Below are positions 1 through 13,300 of a stretch of 64,000 bases of DNA, in pieces. Source of the DNA: Antedon bifida (lineage: Eukaryota; Echinodermata; Crinoidea; Comatulida; Antedonidae); NCBI GenBank assembly GCA_963402885.1, contig OY727094.1, positions 23,872,501 through 23,936,500 on the forward strand, in the 5' to 3' direction. The notes under the pieces are model-generated. The model did not search any database. It was not told where the DNA came from and worked only from the letters and a program-made list of their open reading frames with translations. The position numbers were made by a program, and so were the translations under genes. The stretch's first letter is position 1; each line of letters starts with the position of its first letter.

Positions 1-631
1 CAGCGGCATGACCTCCTTCTTCTAGCTTATCATTGGTATCTCTACCATTGCTGGTAGAGCTAGTATCGGTAATGTTAATAATGTTTGGTATCGTATTGCT
101 ACTGCTTGTGTCAGCTGATTCAGTTGTCATCAAAACGCTTGGAGCACTCAAAACGCGTTTAATGGATGGTGGTGTTTGAACAGCTTCTAATGATTTCATG
201 TTTTCAGGTGGTACTGTAGTGTCGGACTGTGTATGGGTCAGCTTGGTGGTTGTAACATGCAATCGGTTAGATGCCTCCACTGATGTCAAGTCATCGGTGG
301 CAGTGGATTCGTCTGCTGTGTTTTCAACTTCGACGACTTGATCTGCTGCATCATTGACAGCATTGCTAGGATTTGAGGCGATAGGCTGTTCTTGCTGATC
401 ATCCACTGCGTCATTAGCACAATCAACATCATCCTCACCATTGGCAATGGCTTGATCGACGACGACAGCGGGATTTACCGGGTTGTCAGCATCAATAGAT
501 GGATCAGCCGCATCGTTAGAAGGATCCTCACCGTGTTCATCTACAGTTACAGGTGAATCATTAATGGGAGATGATACAAAGATCCATTCTCTGGACGTAG
601 ACGGACGTGTACCGTCCAAATTATTCCACAT
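1..631 (-). CDS. Acidic Ser/Thr/Asp-rich exon, copy A (partial, runs off left edge)
   Basis: Reading leftward from the ATG at 631-629 (MWNNLDGTRPSTSREW) the frame is open for 210 codons to the window edge. The composition is low-complexity: many Asp, Asn, Ala, Val, Ser and Thr, few aromatics, no signal peptide and no membrane segment. Upstream of the ATG the minus strand has a plausible acceptor (ttcatcag then agtcccaa), so this looks like an internal or first-coding exon. The sister copy at 53850-54467 has a donor-like aaagtaagt just after its 3' end. I do not recognise the family. It could be a disordered region of a larger protein or part of an unrecognised mobile gene; its repeated copies make the second possible. 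Confidence 0.45.
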   Translation of the reverse strand, partial: MWNNLDGTRPSTSREWIFVSSPINDSPVTVDEHGEDPSNDAADPSIDADNPVNPAVVVDQAIANGEDDVDCANDAVDDQQEQPIASNPSNAVNDAADQVVEVENTADESTATDDLTSVEASNRLHVTTTKLTHTQSDTTVPPENMKSLEAVQTPPSIKRVLSAPSVLMTTESADTSSSNTIPNIINITDTSSTSNGRDTNDKLEEGGHAA

Positions 632-1620
632 TTGGGACTCTGATGAATAATATGTTTGGTTATTAAAAGAATATTATTATGTAGGCCTATACCAATCCAC
701 GATGGCGTAAAATTTGCAATCACAATATGAGGTGTATAAATAGCATCCAGGAATAAGATTATTGTAATTATTAATTGAAGCATTCGCGTTCATGACTAAA
801 TTAAGGAAATATGTCCCAAGATAGAGTTATTTAAATTTTAACTAAACTTTGTTTGATTATGGTTTTCTAGATATGCGCGTAAGATGACGTAGCTTGTGCA
901 TTTATTTTTATCCAGATCCTTCATTAATTCTATATAAAAGATAGTTTATATACATGTAGAATAATTATATACAACTTCTTTAAAAGCTTACCTCGGTGAT
1001 TAGACATAATATTGAATGAATATTAAAGATTTGCAATAAGAAAATAATGTAATAAGATAGAGCAATGCTTAGTTGTAAGTAAAACTTCTACAGTGTACTT
1101 TTTAGTTTGTTTCTGGCTGGTTGCGTAGAAACTATGCGCGTAAGATGACGTCGAACATTTGTTGCGCACATGGTAGTGCGCGTCCACTAACTATTTACTT
1201 TTATTTCAGAAATTATAGCAGCCAGTGGATTTTCGTCCCTGGTGTTGCTGCTTTAGCTTGTTCAACTTATTCGACTTGATCTGCCACGCTACATCACTCT
1301 GGTAATAAATGGCCGGCATAGGAGGATAGGAATTGTTGAGACTATCGTCTGATTTGTCAGTTCATTCACTGCATTACCACATCCATGATCACCATCCTCA
1401 TTGGCTTATATGAATGTTTGTGGTTTACAATGATGACGATATTACAATTTAGGTACTGCTGTATACATAAGCTTGGTGCCCATGAAAACGAAACGCAGAG
1501 ACACAAGAGCAGCGCAAGTGAGTTGACCAATCACAAGCGACAATAGGATGATCCATCAAATACGTTTTTGTGTCCTGCCTTGCGTCCTAGAGTGGGAACC
1601 AAGCTTTATATATATATAAA
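632..1620. repeat. Flank of the duplicated unit, copy A
   Basis: This non-coding stretch is repeated with small differences at 54490-54878 and, after the inserted TIR element, at 58070-58720. Shared landmarks are the box ATGCGCGTAAGATGACG, the phrase GTTGACCAATCACAAG and the end GGGAACCAAGCTTTATAT. No open frame or RNA gene was seen. It preserves the empty insertion site (near 1090) of the 3.2-kb TIR element found in the other copy. Confidence 0.75.
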
Positions 1621-1699
1621 GGGTAATTACAAGTTGTTTAGTTTATTACCTGAATCATAACGTTGTTTTTCCCATTGATATAATGCATACAGGAATAAA

Positions 1700-2335
1700 A
1701 CTCTGATTACACTTTTTTTCTAAAATAGATATTTGTCATTTATTTTCTCAAAACTTATTAATGCATATATAATATTTGTAAATCCTTAAGTGAAATGTAA
1801 TACATTATCAGTTGCAACACTTCATCTACTGTATACAGATAAAATGACTTTATTCATCACAATCACTCTTCATGTCAATGACTTCCTTTCAGCACTTTCT
1901 TGAGCCATTGGTCGGTGGGTAAGCAGATCAATCTATTTTCAATTTCTACTTCTTCTCGCCTGCAGTTTCTTTTGCTGTAACACTGATGTAACACCGTTAC
2001 ATGTCAATGTGGACTGCTATCATTCAATAATATTCATCTCGTCCTTCTTCTAACCCTAACCCATTCTCAGCAATGTTAAAAGTTTACTCATCATTTTGTA
2101 AGCAGCAACAACAACAACAACAGCTTAGTAACTTCTTAACTTGTTTCCATGTTCTACGTGCAAATGTATTCCGGCTTCTTGGTTGGTTGTTGTCGGTACT
2201 TATTGAAGATATTTCAGCATTATTTGTTTCCTGCTCTTGCCCAACTTTGTTTGAAAATATGACGATGTGATTAGCCCGATTCAATTCGGTTTTCAGTACA
2301 TCTAAAAAGACAGTCGATTTTTTTTAATAATGATT
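1700..2335. repeat. Duplicated segment with a CAA/CAG run, copy A
   Basis: Nearly identical to 52986-53570. It holds a short CAA-rich run near 2102-2124, which gives spurious poly-Gln and poly-Cys ORFs on the two strands. In both copies this segment lies on the left side of an acidic-exon copy, so it is part of the same tandem unit. No gene is called. Confidence 0.7.
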
Positions 2336-2519
2336 ATAAATTGGTATAAATAAGAAAATAATATCTTCACCAGATAAATTGTTTTAATTGTATTGTCTGC
2401 TACACAAAAAAGATCATCCGTATAACTTTGTAGCACAAATATATTGCAAGATTCATGTCATTATTTTGTTAAGAATTAAAAGAAAGTATTAGGCCTATAA
2501 ATTAGTGTAGGAAAACAAA

Positions 2520-2810
2520 TTTAGCGGCGTGACCTTCTTCTTCTAGCTTATTATTGGTATCTCTACCATTGCTGGTAGAGCTAGTATCGGTAATGTTAAT
2601 AATGCTTAGCATCGTATTAGCGGCCTGTGTCAGCTGATTCAGTTGTCATCAAAACGCTTGGAGCACTCAAAACGCGTTTAATGGATGGTGTTTGAACAGC
2701 TTCTAATGATTTCATGTTGTCAGGTGGTAATGTAGTGTCGGGCTGTGTATGAGTCAGCTTGGTGGTTGTAATCGGTTAGATGCCTTCACTACGTCAAGTC
2801 ATCGGTGGCA
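2520..2810 (-). pseudogene. Acidic exon, copy C (3' fragment)
   Basis: The 3' half of the acidic exon is repeated here on the minus strand, about 2.5 kb from copy A, so the unit is tandemly duplicated. It carries small indels relative to copies A and B. It breaks off at 2811, where an unrelated dispersed repeat begins (gggcaaaattcggtaaat). The start codon region is absent, so this is a truncated copy. Confidence 0.65.
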
Positions 2811-3020
2811 GGGCAAAATTCGGTAAATCGCGCGTTACATTTTTTACTTAATTTTTACTTGATGATATATAAAGTTTGTTCATACTTTCGGTACTGATTT
2901 TAACCATCTGATGTAGGCCTAACCATGTTTACTAATTAAACTGAGTTAGATAATTTGTTATTGTCTTGTGTGTTATTTAAATAGATTTAATATACATTTA
3001 TACAAACGTATTTGATTGTG
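2811..3020 (+). repeat. Dispersed repeat family R1, copy 1 (internally deleted)
   Basis: Begins with GGGCAAAATTCGGTAAATCG and shares this end with 46277. The other end, TAGATTTAATATAC with TTTATACAAA, is shared with 46630 and, inverted, with 17190. The middle block present at 46.4 kb is missing here. No coding potential. The sharp junction with the acidic-exon fragment at 2810/2811 marks an insertion or a deletion end point. Confidence 0.65.
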
Positions 3021-3214
3021 TTTAGTGGTATATTATTTATAAAACATGAAAACAAATAATTATTTCGTTACTGAGTGGATATAGAATATATTAAAAAACT
3101 GTTCCTCTTGGCACCATCCTCTTCCCCATCCCTCAACCCTAATTATACATTAAAAAACACTAATTAGGTTTGTTTAAATTTGACTCAAAATGTATCTTTC
3201 GGATTTAATTTCCA

Positions 3215-3352
3215 TGGTGCTAATTTTAGTTTGACATCAATCACAGCGTCTATCTAATCGTTCCTGTAAACGACAAGCGTTATAGTACTTCGGTACATAC
3301 ATTTGAAATTGCCTTTTTTTTTACGATGATACTGTGTATTCTAGAACCATCT
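3215..3352 (+). repeat. Dispersed repeat family R2, copy 1
   Basis: Shares the phrases GGTACATACATTTGAAAT, TTTTTTTTACG and AGAACCATCTAG with longer copies at 9300-9640, 16450-16590 (inverted) and 38220-38320. It is non-coding and probably a MITE or SINE-like remnant. Confidence 0.55.
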
Positions 3353-5229
3353 AGTATTAAATAATAACTAATTGAACTACCGGCATCACAACTCATCACA
3401 ATAAACGACGGATCAATCAAACACTGTGATTGGCCAACACTGACATTGTGCATTTACCGTTACTGTCTTAAGTTGGTCATGTATGAATTGCCTAAAGCAT
3501 GATTTTAATAATTTCATGAAAATGAAACACATCACTTTTTATAATTCACTATAACCATTTATTTTAATATCTAGAACTTATGTAATTCCCTATTATTATA
3601 ATAATTATTAAATAAAAACATTGTAAATTACTGTTAGGTACTAATTAAAATATCAATCTTTAATCCACCATGCAATCAGATCACAATAGCAATATTCTTT
3701 GCAATTAATTACAAATTATTTTAACTGCCCTATATAAATTAAATTAATTATTATGTAACACTAAAACCAAATTTAAACATGGCCTATAAATCTTAAGGGA
3801 TATATTGTCCTCCTGAAATACATTTTGACATTTTAGTTATTTACGTTGACCAAAAAAATAGCATCGAAAAAATATTTATCTGAAAATAACTGTAATTTAA
3901 TGTAAATTTCAGACAATGGATTTTTATTTACTTTTTACTTAACCAGAATGTTAATTTGTATATATAAATATTTGTTGATGGATTCAAACATGTACTATAA
4001 ATGGAGAGAGGCATTATATATCAATAGATAAAAGTCTCCTTCATCTTTTTTTCCCTTTGTAATGTATTATACCATATGGACAATTGTCTGAAATAAAAGT
4101 TGAATTGAATTGAATTTATGTTTCCCTTGTTTTAAATCATTACTTTTTTCCGTTTTTTGTTTTTCATTTTCATGTTCTTGGGGGACAATACATCTTTTAA
4201 GAAGTTTAGGCAATCCATTAAAATATAACTTTATTGTGATAAAATTACATATTTAAACTATATTTTGCATTTTTTATCAACAAAACATGTAATAATCAAT
4301 ATGTTTTCATCTATGCAATTAATTGTTTTAAATGTTTTAATCACGCTATGCCGATAGTATATCAAAAGAGAAATATATTTTACTTATATATTGTTAAGTA
4401 GTAGTAGTATTACAATGCACGAATTAAATTTAAATAATACCCCCTTATGTACGGTAATTCATTCATATAATAATATTAATTAAAATAAATGTTTTGTTCT
4501 AGGCCTACATGATATTAAAAGAAAACTAATGCAATTTACTGTTCATACCATTTATGTTATTCACTATTACAATTATCATTATCATTATCATTAGCATCAG
4601 CATAAGCATCAGCATTATCAATTATTATTATCAAAATGCATTTATCTATGCAATAATTTGTTTACTGTTTCAATATTGCGAGGAGTATATAAAATTGCAA
4701 TTGCACTATTTTAATTTAAATAAAAACCTATTATAGACTACTATAAATATTAATATGTATTCATCTACTTAATTTATTTAAAAACTGTTTTTGTGGCCTA
4801 CATACTATTAAAAAAGTGTACAATTGCACTAACTAAACAAACATCAATAAACCATTATGTAATTCATACATATCAATGTATTCACCTGCATTCAAAATAT
4901 TAATTCACCAAATTGCCTTTGAGCTACTTAACTCTACAGTATAATAATAATAGTCTGTTGTTATATAATATTAATAAAAAGACAAATTATTGAAAATTAC
5001 TGCTAAGCAGTACAATTGCACTAATTAAGTTAACAACCATTATTACACCAATTATGTAATTCACTATATTACATTGTTATTATCAAAATGCATTTATCTA
5101 TATCCAATTCCAATTGCGCTAGGCCTATATGTAAAAAAAAACAAAAACAAAAGTGCTGAACAAATGCATTAATTTAAACACAACCATCAATACGGTACAC
5201 CATTATGTAATTCACTGTTATAAATATCA
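3353..5229. other. AT-rich stretch with no gene seen
   Basis: No conserved protein motif, tRNA fold or long open frame was found on either strand. A TCA/TTA-type microsatellite lies at about 4560-4622 and explains a short Ile/Ser ORF. Poly-A and poly-T runs are scattered through it. Confidence 0.6.
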
Positions 5230-6110
5230 ATATGTACTTATAGCGCGCGTGCTCAAGTTAGTGTTTAACGACCGACCAACCAACCGACAGACCGACCGAC
5301 CAACCGAAATTGCTGAACATGTTTAAAAATGTTGAAAATGTTTAAAAACATTTATATTTTTTTAATTTACACGTGCGTAGCCTGTCACTTTTGACGTGCT
5401 CGTATAACGTAATTTCGAGTTGAAAAGTGAGTCAAATATGATGACATTATTAAGGAAAGGTTGTAAAACAGAAATCGGGCAAAAAGAGTGCGTATTAACG
5501 TTTAACGTGCAGTGCGCGTGCAAAAATCTGCGCACTCATGGCAATTTTTTAAACGCTTAAAATTGCATGAAACGTACTCTAATTTCATCGAAAAAAATTT
5601 GACGTCTTTGAAAATGTTAAGCGCGCGTACGCATGCGTTATATGCGCTACGCACGTAATTGTATTGCCATATGATGAAATATGACCTGAAATTTATTAAT
5701 ACTAAATTTTATTTAATTGTGATTAATGCTTGTGAAGATATGATTACAAACGTGATTTCGTTAAAACGTGCGTAGACCGTGAAAAACATAACCACATCGA
5801 GTCCTAGCCATAAGGAATATACTCTGAAAAATTGACTTAGCTAGATGAAACTGATATCAAGACAAGGCCATATACAAGCTAGTGTTTACCGACCGACCAT
5901 CCGACCGACATAGTGAGCTGTAGAGTGGCACGCGACTAAAAATTGCAACTTACTATCAAGCAATATAATTGCATTAATTAAATATTAATAACAAGGCCAT
6001 ATACATGGCTGCAGTCGCGTGTGCTCAAATTTGAGTTAGTGTTTACCGACCGACCGACCAACCGATCGACATAGTGAGCTGTAGAGTCGCGTTTGCACCC
6101 GACTAATAAT
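5230..6110. repeat. ACCGACCG-type simple-repeat cluster
   Basis: Three clusters of the tetramer ACCG/ACCA occur near 5265, 5888 and 6045, two of them followed by CATAGTGAGCTGTAGAGT and a GCG-rich word. The shared 3' phrase shows these are copies of one dispersed element carrying a tetranucleotide run, not independent microsatellites. No coding potential was seen. Confidence 0.6.
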
Positions 6111-6829
6111 CTATAATAGAATAATATTAATAATTTATAATATAATATATAATATAATACAAAATACTATACTAATGTTTCAATACTATTGAACAAAAAA
6201 ATGAGAATCAAATATGAAACACAATTTCTTATTGTATCGGTTATTTACTTATGTTTTCTTTTCTTTGATCACCAGTCATTTCATTCTGCTATTGAAGATT
6301 TATGTCATGTTTCAATCACAAGTTTGAGAAAATGTATTTGCGTTCTGTCAAAACTGTTGTATTCTTGTGTGAAAGTTGGATCGTCGTTCTACATGTCTTT
6401 GCTGTGATTGTCTTTTTCAAAAGCCTAATCCTTGCCAGGAGAGTGGCCAAACTATTAACAAAATATATATATATATAAATAGAATTTGTCATATTGTTAT
6501 TGTTATTAATAATGGTGTATATTCAACTAAATTAAACTTAACCACATCGTTGTCTGTCTATCCTTAAATATTTTAACCTTTAGACGTGGGATCTTAATTT
6601 TCTGTGATTGAAATGTAACTTTCATTCAAAAATTCAGCATATTTCCATATGTTTAGGCTTTGTAGGAACTTTAGACCGACAGAAAGACAAAAGTAGACAG
6701 GAAAAATGTTTAATAATAACAATAAATGTTTCATTCAAGTTGAATCAGAAGTTCAACAAATTCATTTTTTCCATAAAAGAGTCCAAATACTCAACATTTT
6801 CTACTGTTAGTGTTTTACATTTTGTCACG

Positions 6830-6922
6830 TAAGTGGTTAATGAAATTGTTACATTAGTGGTTGAGGTTTGTTACCTTAGTGGTTAATTTTGTTACATTAG
6901 TGGTTAATGTTACGTTGGTGGT
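6830..6922. repeat. Short tandem repeat, ~22-bp unit
   Basis: Four to five imperfect copies of a unit centred on TTACxTTAGTGGTTAAT. Non-coding. Confidence 0.6.
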
Positions 6923-7222
6923 GATACAGATGTGTTACACGGTCCGACTTCCTGCATGGCCATAACCACGAGAACACATAATTGGTGCAGGTTTATTTCA
7001 TTTACTATTCAATTTGCAATTATTAACTTTCTAATCATTGCAGCAACAGTGCACTGCGGTGATACACATAATAATAGTTCATATTCGATCGGTATATGTG
7101 TTTCTATGTGTGAACATGGACCTATAAATTAATTATATTAATCAAGTCAATGGTGTACACGTAGGCCTAAGCTGTGTATTTTCAAAGCTAAAAGTACACG
7201 GGCAGTTAAAAAGTATACTAAC

Positions 7223-7342
7223 CAATGGGAAAGACCACCGTTTGAGACAAGACTTTGCATCTTCTATTTTTTTTTTGTCTTTGACTTTACAGTAAACACG
7301 GACTTCCTCTTCATGAAAGTCAGTCGGTAGCATTCTAGATAC
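7223..7342 (-). CDS. SAMHD1: SAMHD1-like exon 13 (last located)
   Basis: Encodes [20 protein letters not shown], then [20 protein letters not shown]. This is the RVYCK segment near the C-terminus of the family. The acceptor is attgtag and the putative donor gttagt. Without splicing the frame stops at 7142-7144, so this could be the terminal exon. No later exon was identified. Confidence 0.8.
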
Positions 7343-10300
7343 CTACAATACACAAATAAAATGGTTTGTTATAGGGCGTAATTATTGCCAGCGATAATGA
7401 ATATTATATATAATGCAGCTGAGTTTTTGAATGTTATATATATGATGAAGGGCTAGTGTTGCCCGAAAGCTCTGCTAACTTTTCTGGCTGTTTTACTTTA
7501 TCGTTTTGATTTAGCTTTTCTCCATTGAGATCCAGCCACTGATACCCACAGCATTTATTTATTCACTGATGTGCAGTACAACTTGTTCAATCAATATTGA
7601 TTGTTTTTACACAAGTTTGTGATATTTAAAAAAGTCCAACACCATATAAATACGACAAAAGAAGATAGAAAAATGTGAAATTGAAAAGAAAAATTACAGC
7701 AGAATCCCTTTTATCTGATATCTCTATTTAGAGTACACCATACCGGTACTAAAATAAAAGTGATAATACACACATTTTACATAGTATCAAGCCATTTTAA
7801 AAGCTGGATGTACACCCTCGTAGATTATACCATTATTATTGCAAAGTATTTTCCAGATCCGTTTTAAACAACTTAACTGAAGTTAGAAGTGTATCAACAT
7901 TGAGACTATTTCATATAATTGCCCCACGATAAGACAGACTTCGTTTTTTTAAATCGGTTTTTGGCTTCAGGATTAATAGATGTGTGTCACTGTGCTTTAA
8001 ATTATAATAATTTGTCATTGTATGTAAACACATTATTTAGGTAAGGTGGAGAATTACCTGTCAAAACCTTATAAATAACCATACAACATTCATATTATCT
8101 TGATCAGATAAAGGTGACCAATTCATTTGTTATAATGCATCATTACTAGGTGTGTCCCATGTTAGACCACACACGATTCGAGCTATTCTGTTTTTTGATC
8201 TTTTCATTAGAGTTTGACTACTATTTCCCCAAATTATGTTACACCGTATCCAAATTTACAATTACTTTCCCTATCGAATATAGTGTATTTAGCAGATGAA
8301 CAAAATATATAATATTTCATTTTATGACTATTCAGCTAATAGAGCTGAATTGTGGGAATAATAGTTATAACATCAAACTAACAACTTCAACAAAGTTACA
8401 AAACTTAGAAATACAATGGAGGCCTACTAAAAACGCAGCCTGATAAAAAAAAAATGACATAAGCAATAATATTTAAGTATACAAATATCAGTTATTAAAT
8501 CAAATAATAGCAATTTATTTTTTGTTATCTAAAATATTTTTAATTTCAAATAACTGCACAAATTGTTGCATTAAACTTGGACGTTTCTATGACTTATGCA
8601 ACTATTTTTCTCTCTCACCTTTATTTCATATTTTTGTTACATGCTCATTTTGAATAAATATATTTCTTTGTAATCAATCAGCTCTTGTTTTGTTTTTGCA
8701 TTAGGCCATAAGCAGTAAATTCTAACGTTTCATCTCGTTCCAATGTCATGGATCTACAATTTCTTTACATATTTAGAATAATAATTTTATAAATAACAAC
8801 ATATTAAAAGTTCTCCATAATCGTGTTAGACAATCTTGAGAAATTACTGTTTTATTTTGGTACTTTATTTTAATATACACCGCGTGAGTGATTTGGTCGG
8901 GCCGAACGTTACACGTTCAAATTATCCGCAATGTCTTAAAAACTGTACCACGTGATCGTATTTCACCAATCATGCTCTGGTTACAGATGAGGGAATCCCC
9001 AAAACACACACACGGCAACGTCACAAGTGCACAAAAATATTCAATCATGAATGGAGTAAGTGGACGTGGAAGAAAATTTGATTTCCCCACCGAACAAATG
9101 CTACTGTAAACGAAGAAATGATGCATCTTATGATCATCCTATTGTATTGAAATAGTCTCCTGCTCATATAAGAAATGGGATTTTTAGAATGTTACCACTT
9201 AAACCAGTGTGCTATAATAATAGCCTAAAGGCTTAAGGTAGCACACTAACCTAGGTCTGGAGGTGTATACTAGGCTACTCTCAAGATGACATAGGACGTA
9301 TTAATTAGTAATTATAAAAAATATAAACGTCGTAGTGGTGTATTGTTACATGTACTTTACTATTTCAAGCCACTATAACTGGGACAGTTTTAGTTTTTTG
9401 GACTCATTTTAAGACAAGTTTCTCCTTCGGAAGTAGGCCTAATTCCCAGTGCGCTAATTTTAGTTGACTACATTAATCATCATGTCTATTTATTCGTTTC
9501 TGAAAACGACAATATATTTATAGTCCTGCGGTACGTACATTTGAAATCGCCAGTTTTTTTACGCTGAAATTACTGTGTATTCGAGAACCATCTGTGGACA
9601 CGACCTAGATGGTACGCGAGCGAAGCGAGTGTACCATCTAGTTATTAATAATTACTGTTGTTTAATTCTGTTATTGTTTGAAATAATTAATTAATTTGGT
9701 CTGGCCTAGTAAGCAGGCTTTCCCTATATACTGTACCTAGGCTGTCCTATTTAGTATTATGCATTCATTCATCCTCGGACCAGGCCTAGTATTCATACAT
9801 CAGCCCGGTATTATTTTTATTTATAAATGCTTCATTTTAATTTAAAATAATATATTTCATTTCAACTGTATCTTTTCAATTCAATTTATCTTTAATTTAT
9901 GTCTAGGTTGTCTAGTGGAACGGAGGCACAAAAATGCTTAACATGTTCACTGATTCTGGTAAGTTTTGGATCCTTTTTTAAAGTAGAGATGAGAAATGCC
10001 AAATGATTAATGTTTTGTTGTAATTATGTACAATAGTAGTAAAATTAGTAATGAAAGTTAAAAATAGTAATGAATGCAATAAATAGCTGAAAAACATCCA
10101 TTACTTCAAAAATGTTTTATATACCAGGTTGCATTGTCAATAAACACTATATAGTAATGTAAAGTGTGTGGTAGAGTAAGGTTGAGAATGTTTCAACATT
10201 TCTGTGTATGGTTTACCACAAATCTGAACTAATTTTTAAATATAAAACCAAAAAGATTCATTGTAATTTAATAATATTCAGTTTAACTAAAATATTAAGT

Positions 10301-13300
10301 AATCGATATAAATTAGATAATCTATTCTTGATTATTTGTTACAGAAATGATACCAGCTTCAAAACAATTGTCATCATCTTGAATTTTTCATAAACTTCAC
10401 AACCATCAACTGGCTGAATGTAAAATACTTACTGCAAATCTCTGAATCTCTGTTGATCACAATATTTAATTGTACCTACCTACCATATATGGTACATACT
10501 GTATATGAAGGATATTCCACATTATTACTACATAGTTAAAGTATATTTGCTATTTCCATTGTACACTGGCCATGCCACATCTGAAATTGACAACTTTTCT
10601 AATTGTTATGCTGATACAACGTATCTAGAGAAGAGTAGGATTATATACATTGTATATTGGGCAACATGTAGGGTTGTAAAAAAACACAAATCTAAAAGAA
10701 ACAAAAAAAAAATAAATGAAAATACATGTACCATGAGGTACATGTGTACACAAGGTATTTGTTTTTATATTATAAATCTCTCCACAAGAGTTACATTCAT
10801 GTTATCAATATAACAACAGTAAAAATGGGATGACAGGCCTACTTATTTGGTGTTTCACAGAAAAAAGGGGTTGTTTTTATGGAAGCTCCTGGCCTAAATT
10901 GGCACTAAAAACTCCCAAAAAATGCAATATTTAAGTTACAATAATTGTTTGTGTTGAAAATTTACTCGGGTGTCACTAACCTACTAGCATATCCATTGCA
11001 TGAATATAAATATTATTATGGCAAGTCACTTTCTAAGAAATCATGTGTAGGCTTACGTACTCCTCAAAACAAATAAAACATCAAAATTATCTATAAAATT
11101 AGCAAATTCTCAGCTGGTGCAGCGCATCTTCCTATATAAAAAAAATCATCAAGCTGGTTTGAAAAGATTGTTTATCAACCCTCTCACACACAATATTGGC
11201 ACTAAAAACAAAAAACGTGCAATGTAAGTTACAATCATATTATTGCATAATAATTTCTTTTGCGTTGAAACTTCACTTGTGTGTCACTAACTCACTAGGA
11301 TACCCATTGCATGAATATAAATACATAGTGAGAGTTGATTATCAAGATATAACTGCTCAAAAAACGACTTAAAAATATTAAAATTATCTATAAAATTGGC
11401 CAAATCTCAGTTTTTGCATCTTCATAAATAACAACTTCCTGAAGCTGACAAGTTAAAACTTTAAATGTTGGTTAACAACCTTCTCAAATAGTTGGGAAAA
11501 AATATAAATAGGGTATGTCAATTAGTTACGAAGATATTGTGTCTTTAAAATCTTGAAAAGTGCATTTACAACTAAATAATTGTAATTTTTCAGTTTTCCT
11601 CACATACAAAATACTTATTTTTAAAATTTAATTTAAAAATTTTGGATAAGTGTTCACAATATACTGGACTACTCACAGAGAAAAGACAATTACATTTGGA
11701 CAAATATTTTTAAAGATATTGGCCCATAAAAGTACCTCCAGACCTCAAAAAGTGCATTTTTTGTACCTTTGCAAGGCCATTGCTCAAAAGTGTACAGGTA
11801 TTTCATGGAGAACTTTTGATATAGTATGGGTAACATATTCATTTCACAATATCAACTTTCAAAATGTAGATCCAAGAGGTGGGAACGAAATCCATGTTCT
11901 AGGCATCTTTTGAGCTACTGCTTATGGCCTATTTGGCGTTCCAGGGCAATCTAGATCATTTGAATCAGTTTACGCGCGCACAGATATTACAATGCTTACA
12001 CTATTATTAGTACACACGAACAAAAACAAAAAACAACTCATTCTTATTACAGAACTTTTTATATTCCTGCCCAAACATACAGCACAACTACATTTATTTA
12101 TTTTTGGGCTTGTTTGAACGGGTTGTAAAACCCAAAACCAATTTCCGGCCATAGATTTTGGCCTGATTCATCCCGCATACCCCGAACCAAAAGGAAATTA
12201 TTCGCGACGCAACCTACGTAACTTAAACGTTACGCAATAAAAGCAACGTAAACAACTTGAAAATTTACAAGCGTTTGCTTATTCGAAGTGTATCAACTCG
12301 CTTGTGTTGGGTTTACGTCCTTCCGTTACTTCACCGGTGGGAGAACCAAGTGCGTAGGTGAGATCAAACCTGCTCGGTTTGCTCGTCAACGTTCATCTTG
12401 GCGTACATTTTTGTTTTCTCTGTTCTTCCGTAAAATCAAACTGATCGTAGCGATGTTTGCCGCAGTACTGTTGCGTCGACTGTTCCCACTTGTGAATGCG
12501 CAATACGGCACTTTGCATCGATACGTTGTTTGTTGACAAAATTGCGATTTGACGATAGGGAACGATGTGTTCAATTTTTTCCTTGAAAACTTAGAGAGGG
12601 GGCCAGGACCCCCGTGACTCCCTGGCTGCGCCCCTAAATTGTAAGGTTCATATGTCTGAAATAGTGTTCTTCATGGTACCGAATTGGGACCCTGTGGCCG
12701 TATTCAATAACACAGTGATATATTTCCCTTAACTTTAAAGAATTTCTCTCAACGGAAAACTTTACCGAGATATTTTAACAACGTATTGGGGATGTACAAT
12801 GATTTCAGAACAATCGCGAGATTTACGATATCGCCGAACGCGGTCGCTGTTCAACCGTCTTCGTAAATTGTTGTGGCAAATGCATGGCAAAATCTACCTC
12901 ATGAGTTTTCACTGTTGTTAACATACAATAGATAGGTACCGTCACTTTAATTGCTAATTTGACCTGTATTACCCCTAAATTTGCTAAAATGTTTAGTATG
13001 GTATTTTGAAGAAACACTTCATTATCCATATAGGCGAAAGAAACAATATACATAACATTTATATTTGTTAAACTTTATATAAACTCGACTCGATACCTAT
13101 AGCATAATATATGCGGCTAGGCATAGACACCCTAGAGTCGTAGGCATATCAACAACCCAGCAAACAAATAACATCCAGCTAAAGTTATATTTTCGTTGAT
13201 TCACAGAATATTTTTTTATAACATCGTTTGTACGTTATAAGAACGTTCAAAATAACGTTTAACATGATATTTACATAACGTTATTGATTGACATCTACCT

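Larger units (their letters stand above)
8702..11931 (+). mobile_element. 3.2-kb TIR DNA element, copy A
   Basis: Bounded by the 16-bp perfect inverted repeat TAGGCCATAAGCAGTA. A closely similar copy in opposite orientation occupies 54879-58069. No transposase motif was recognised and internal ORFs are short and unconvincing, so it looks non-autonomous. It holds an internal imperfect duplication of ~295 bp (about 10915-11480) and, only in this copy, a nested R2-family repeat (9300-9640). Target-site duplication is unclear here. The superfamily is unassigned; similarity searches with the ends would settle it. Confidence 0.8.

Noticed and set aside
2073..2284. Poly-Gln and poly-Cys ORFs (also at 53317-53543)
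   Set aside because: Both come from one CAA/CAG run in a duplicated non-coding segment.
8888..9126. Transposase in the TIR element
   Set aside because: Short ORFs on both strands, not conserved as frames between copies A and B and lacking a catalytic motif.
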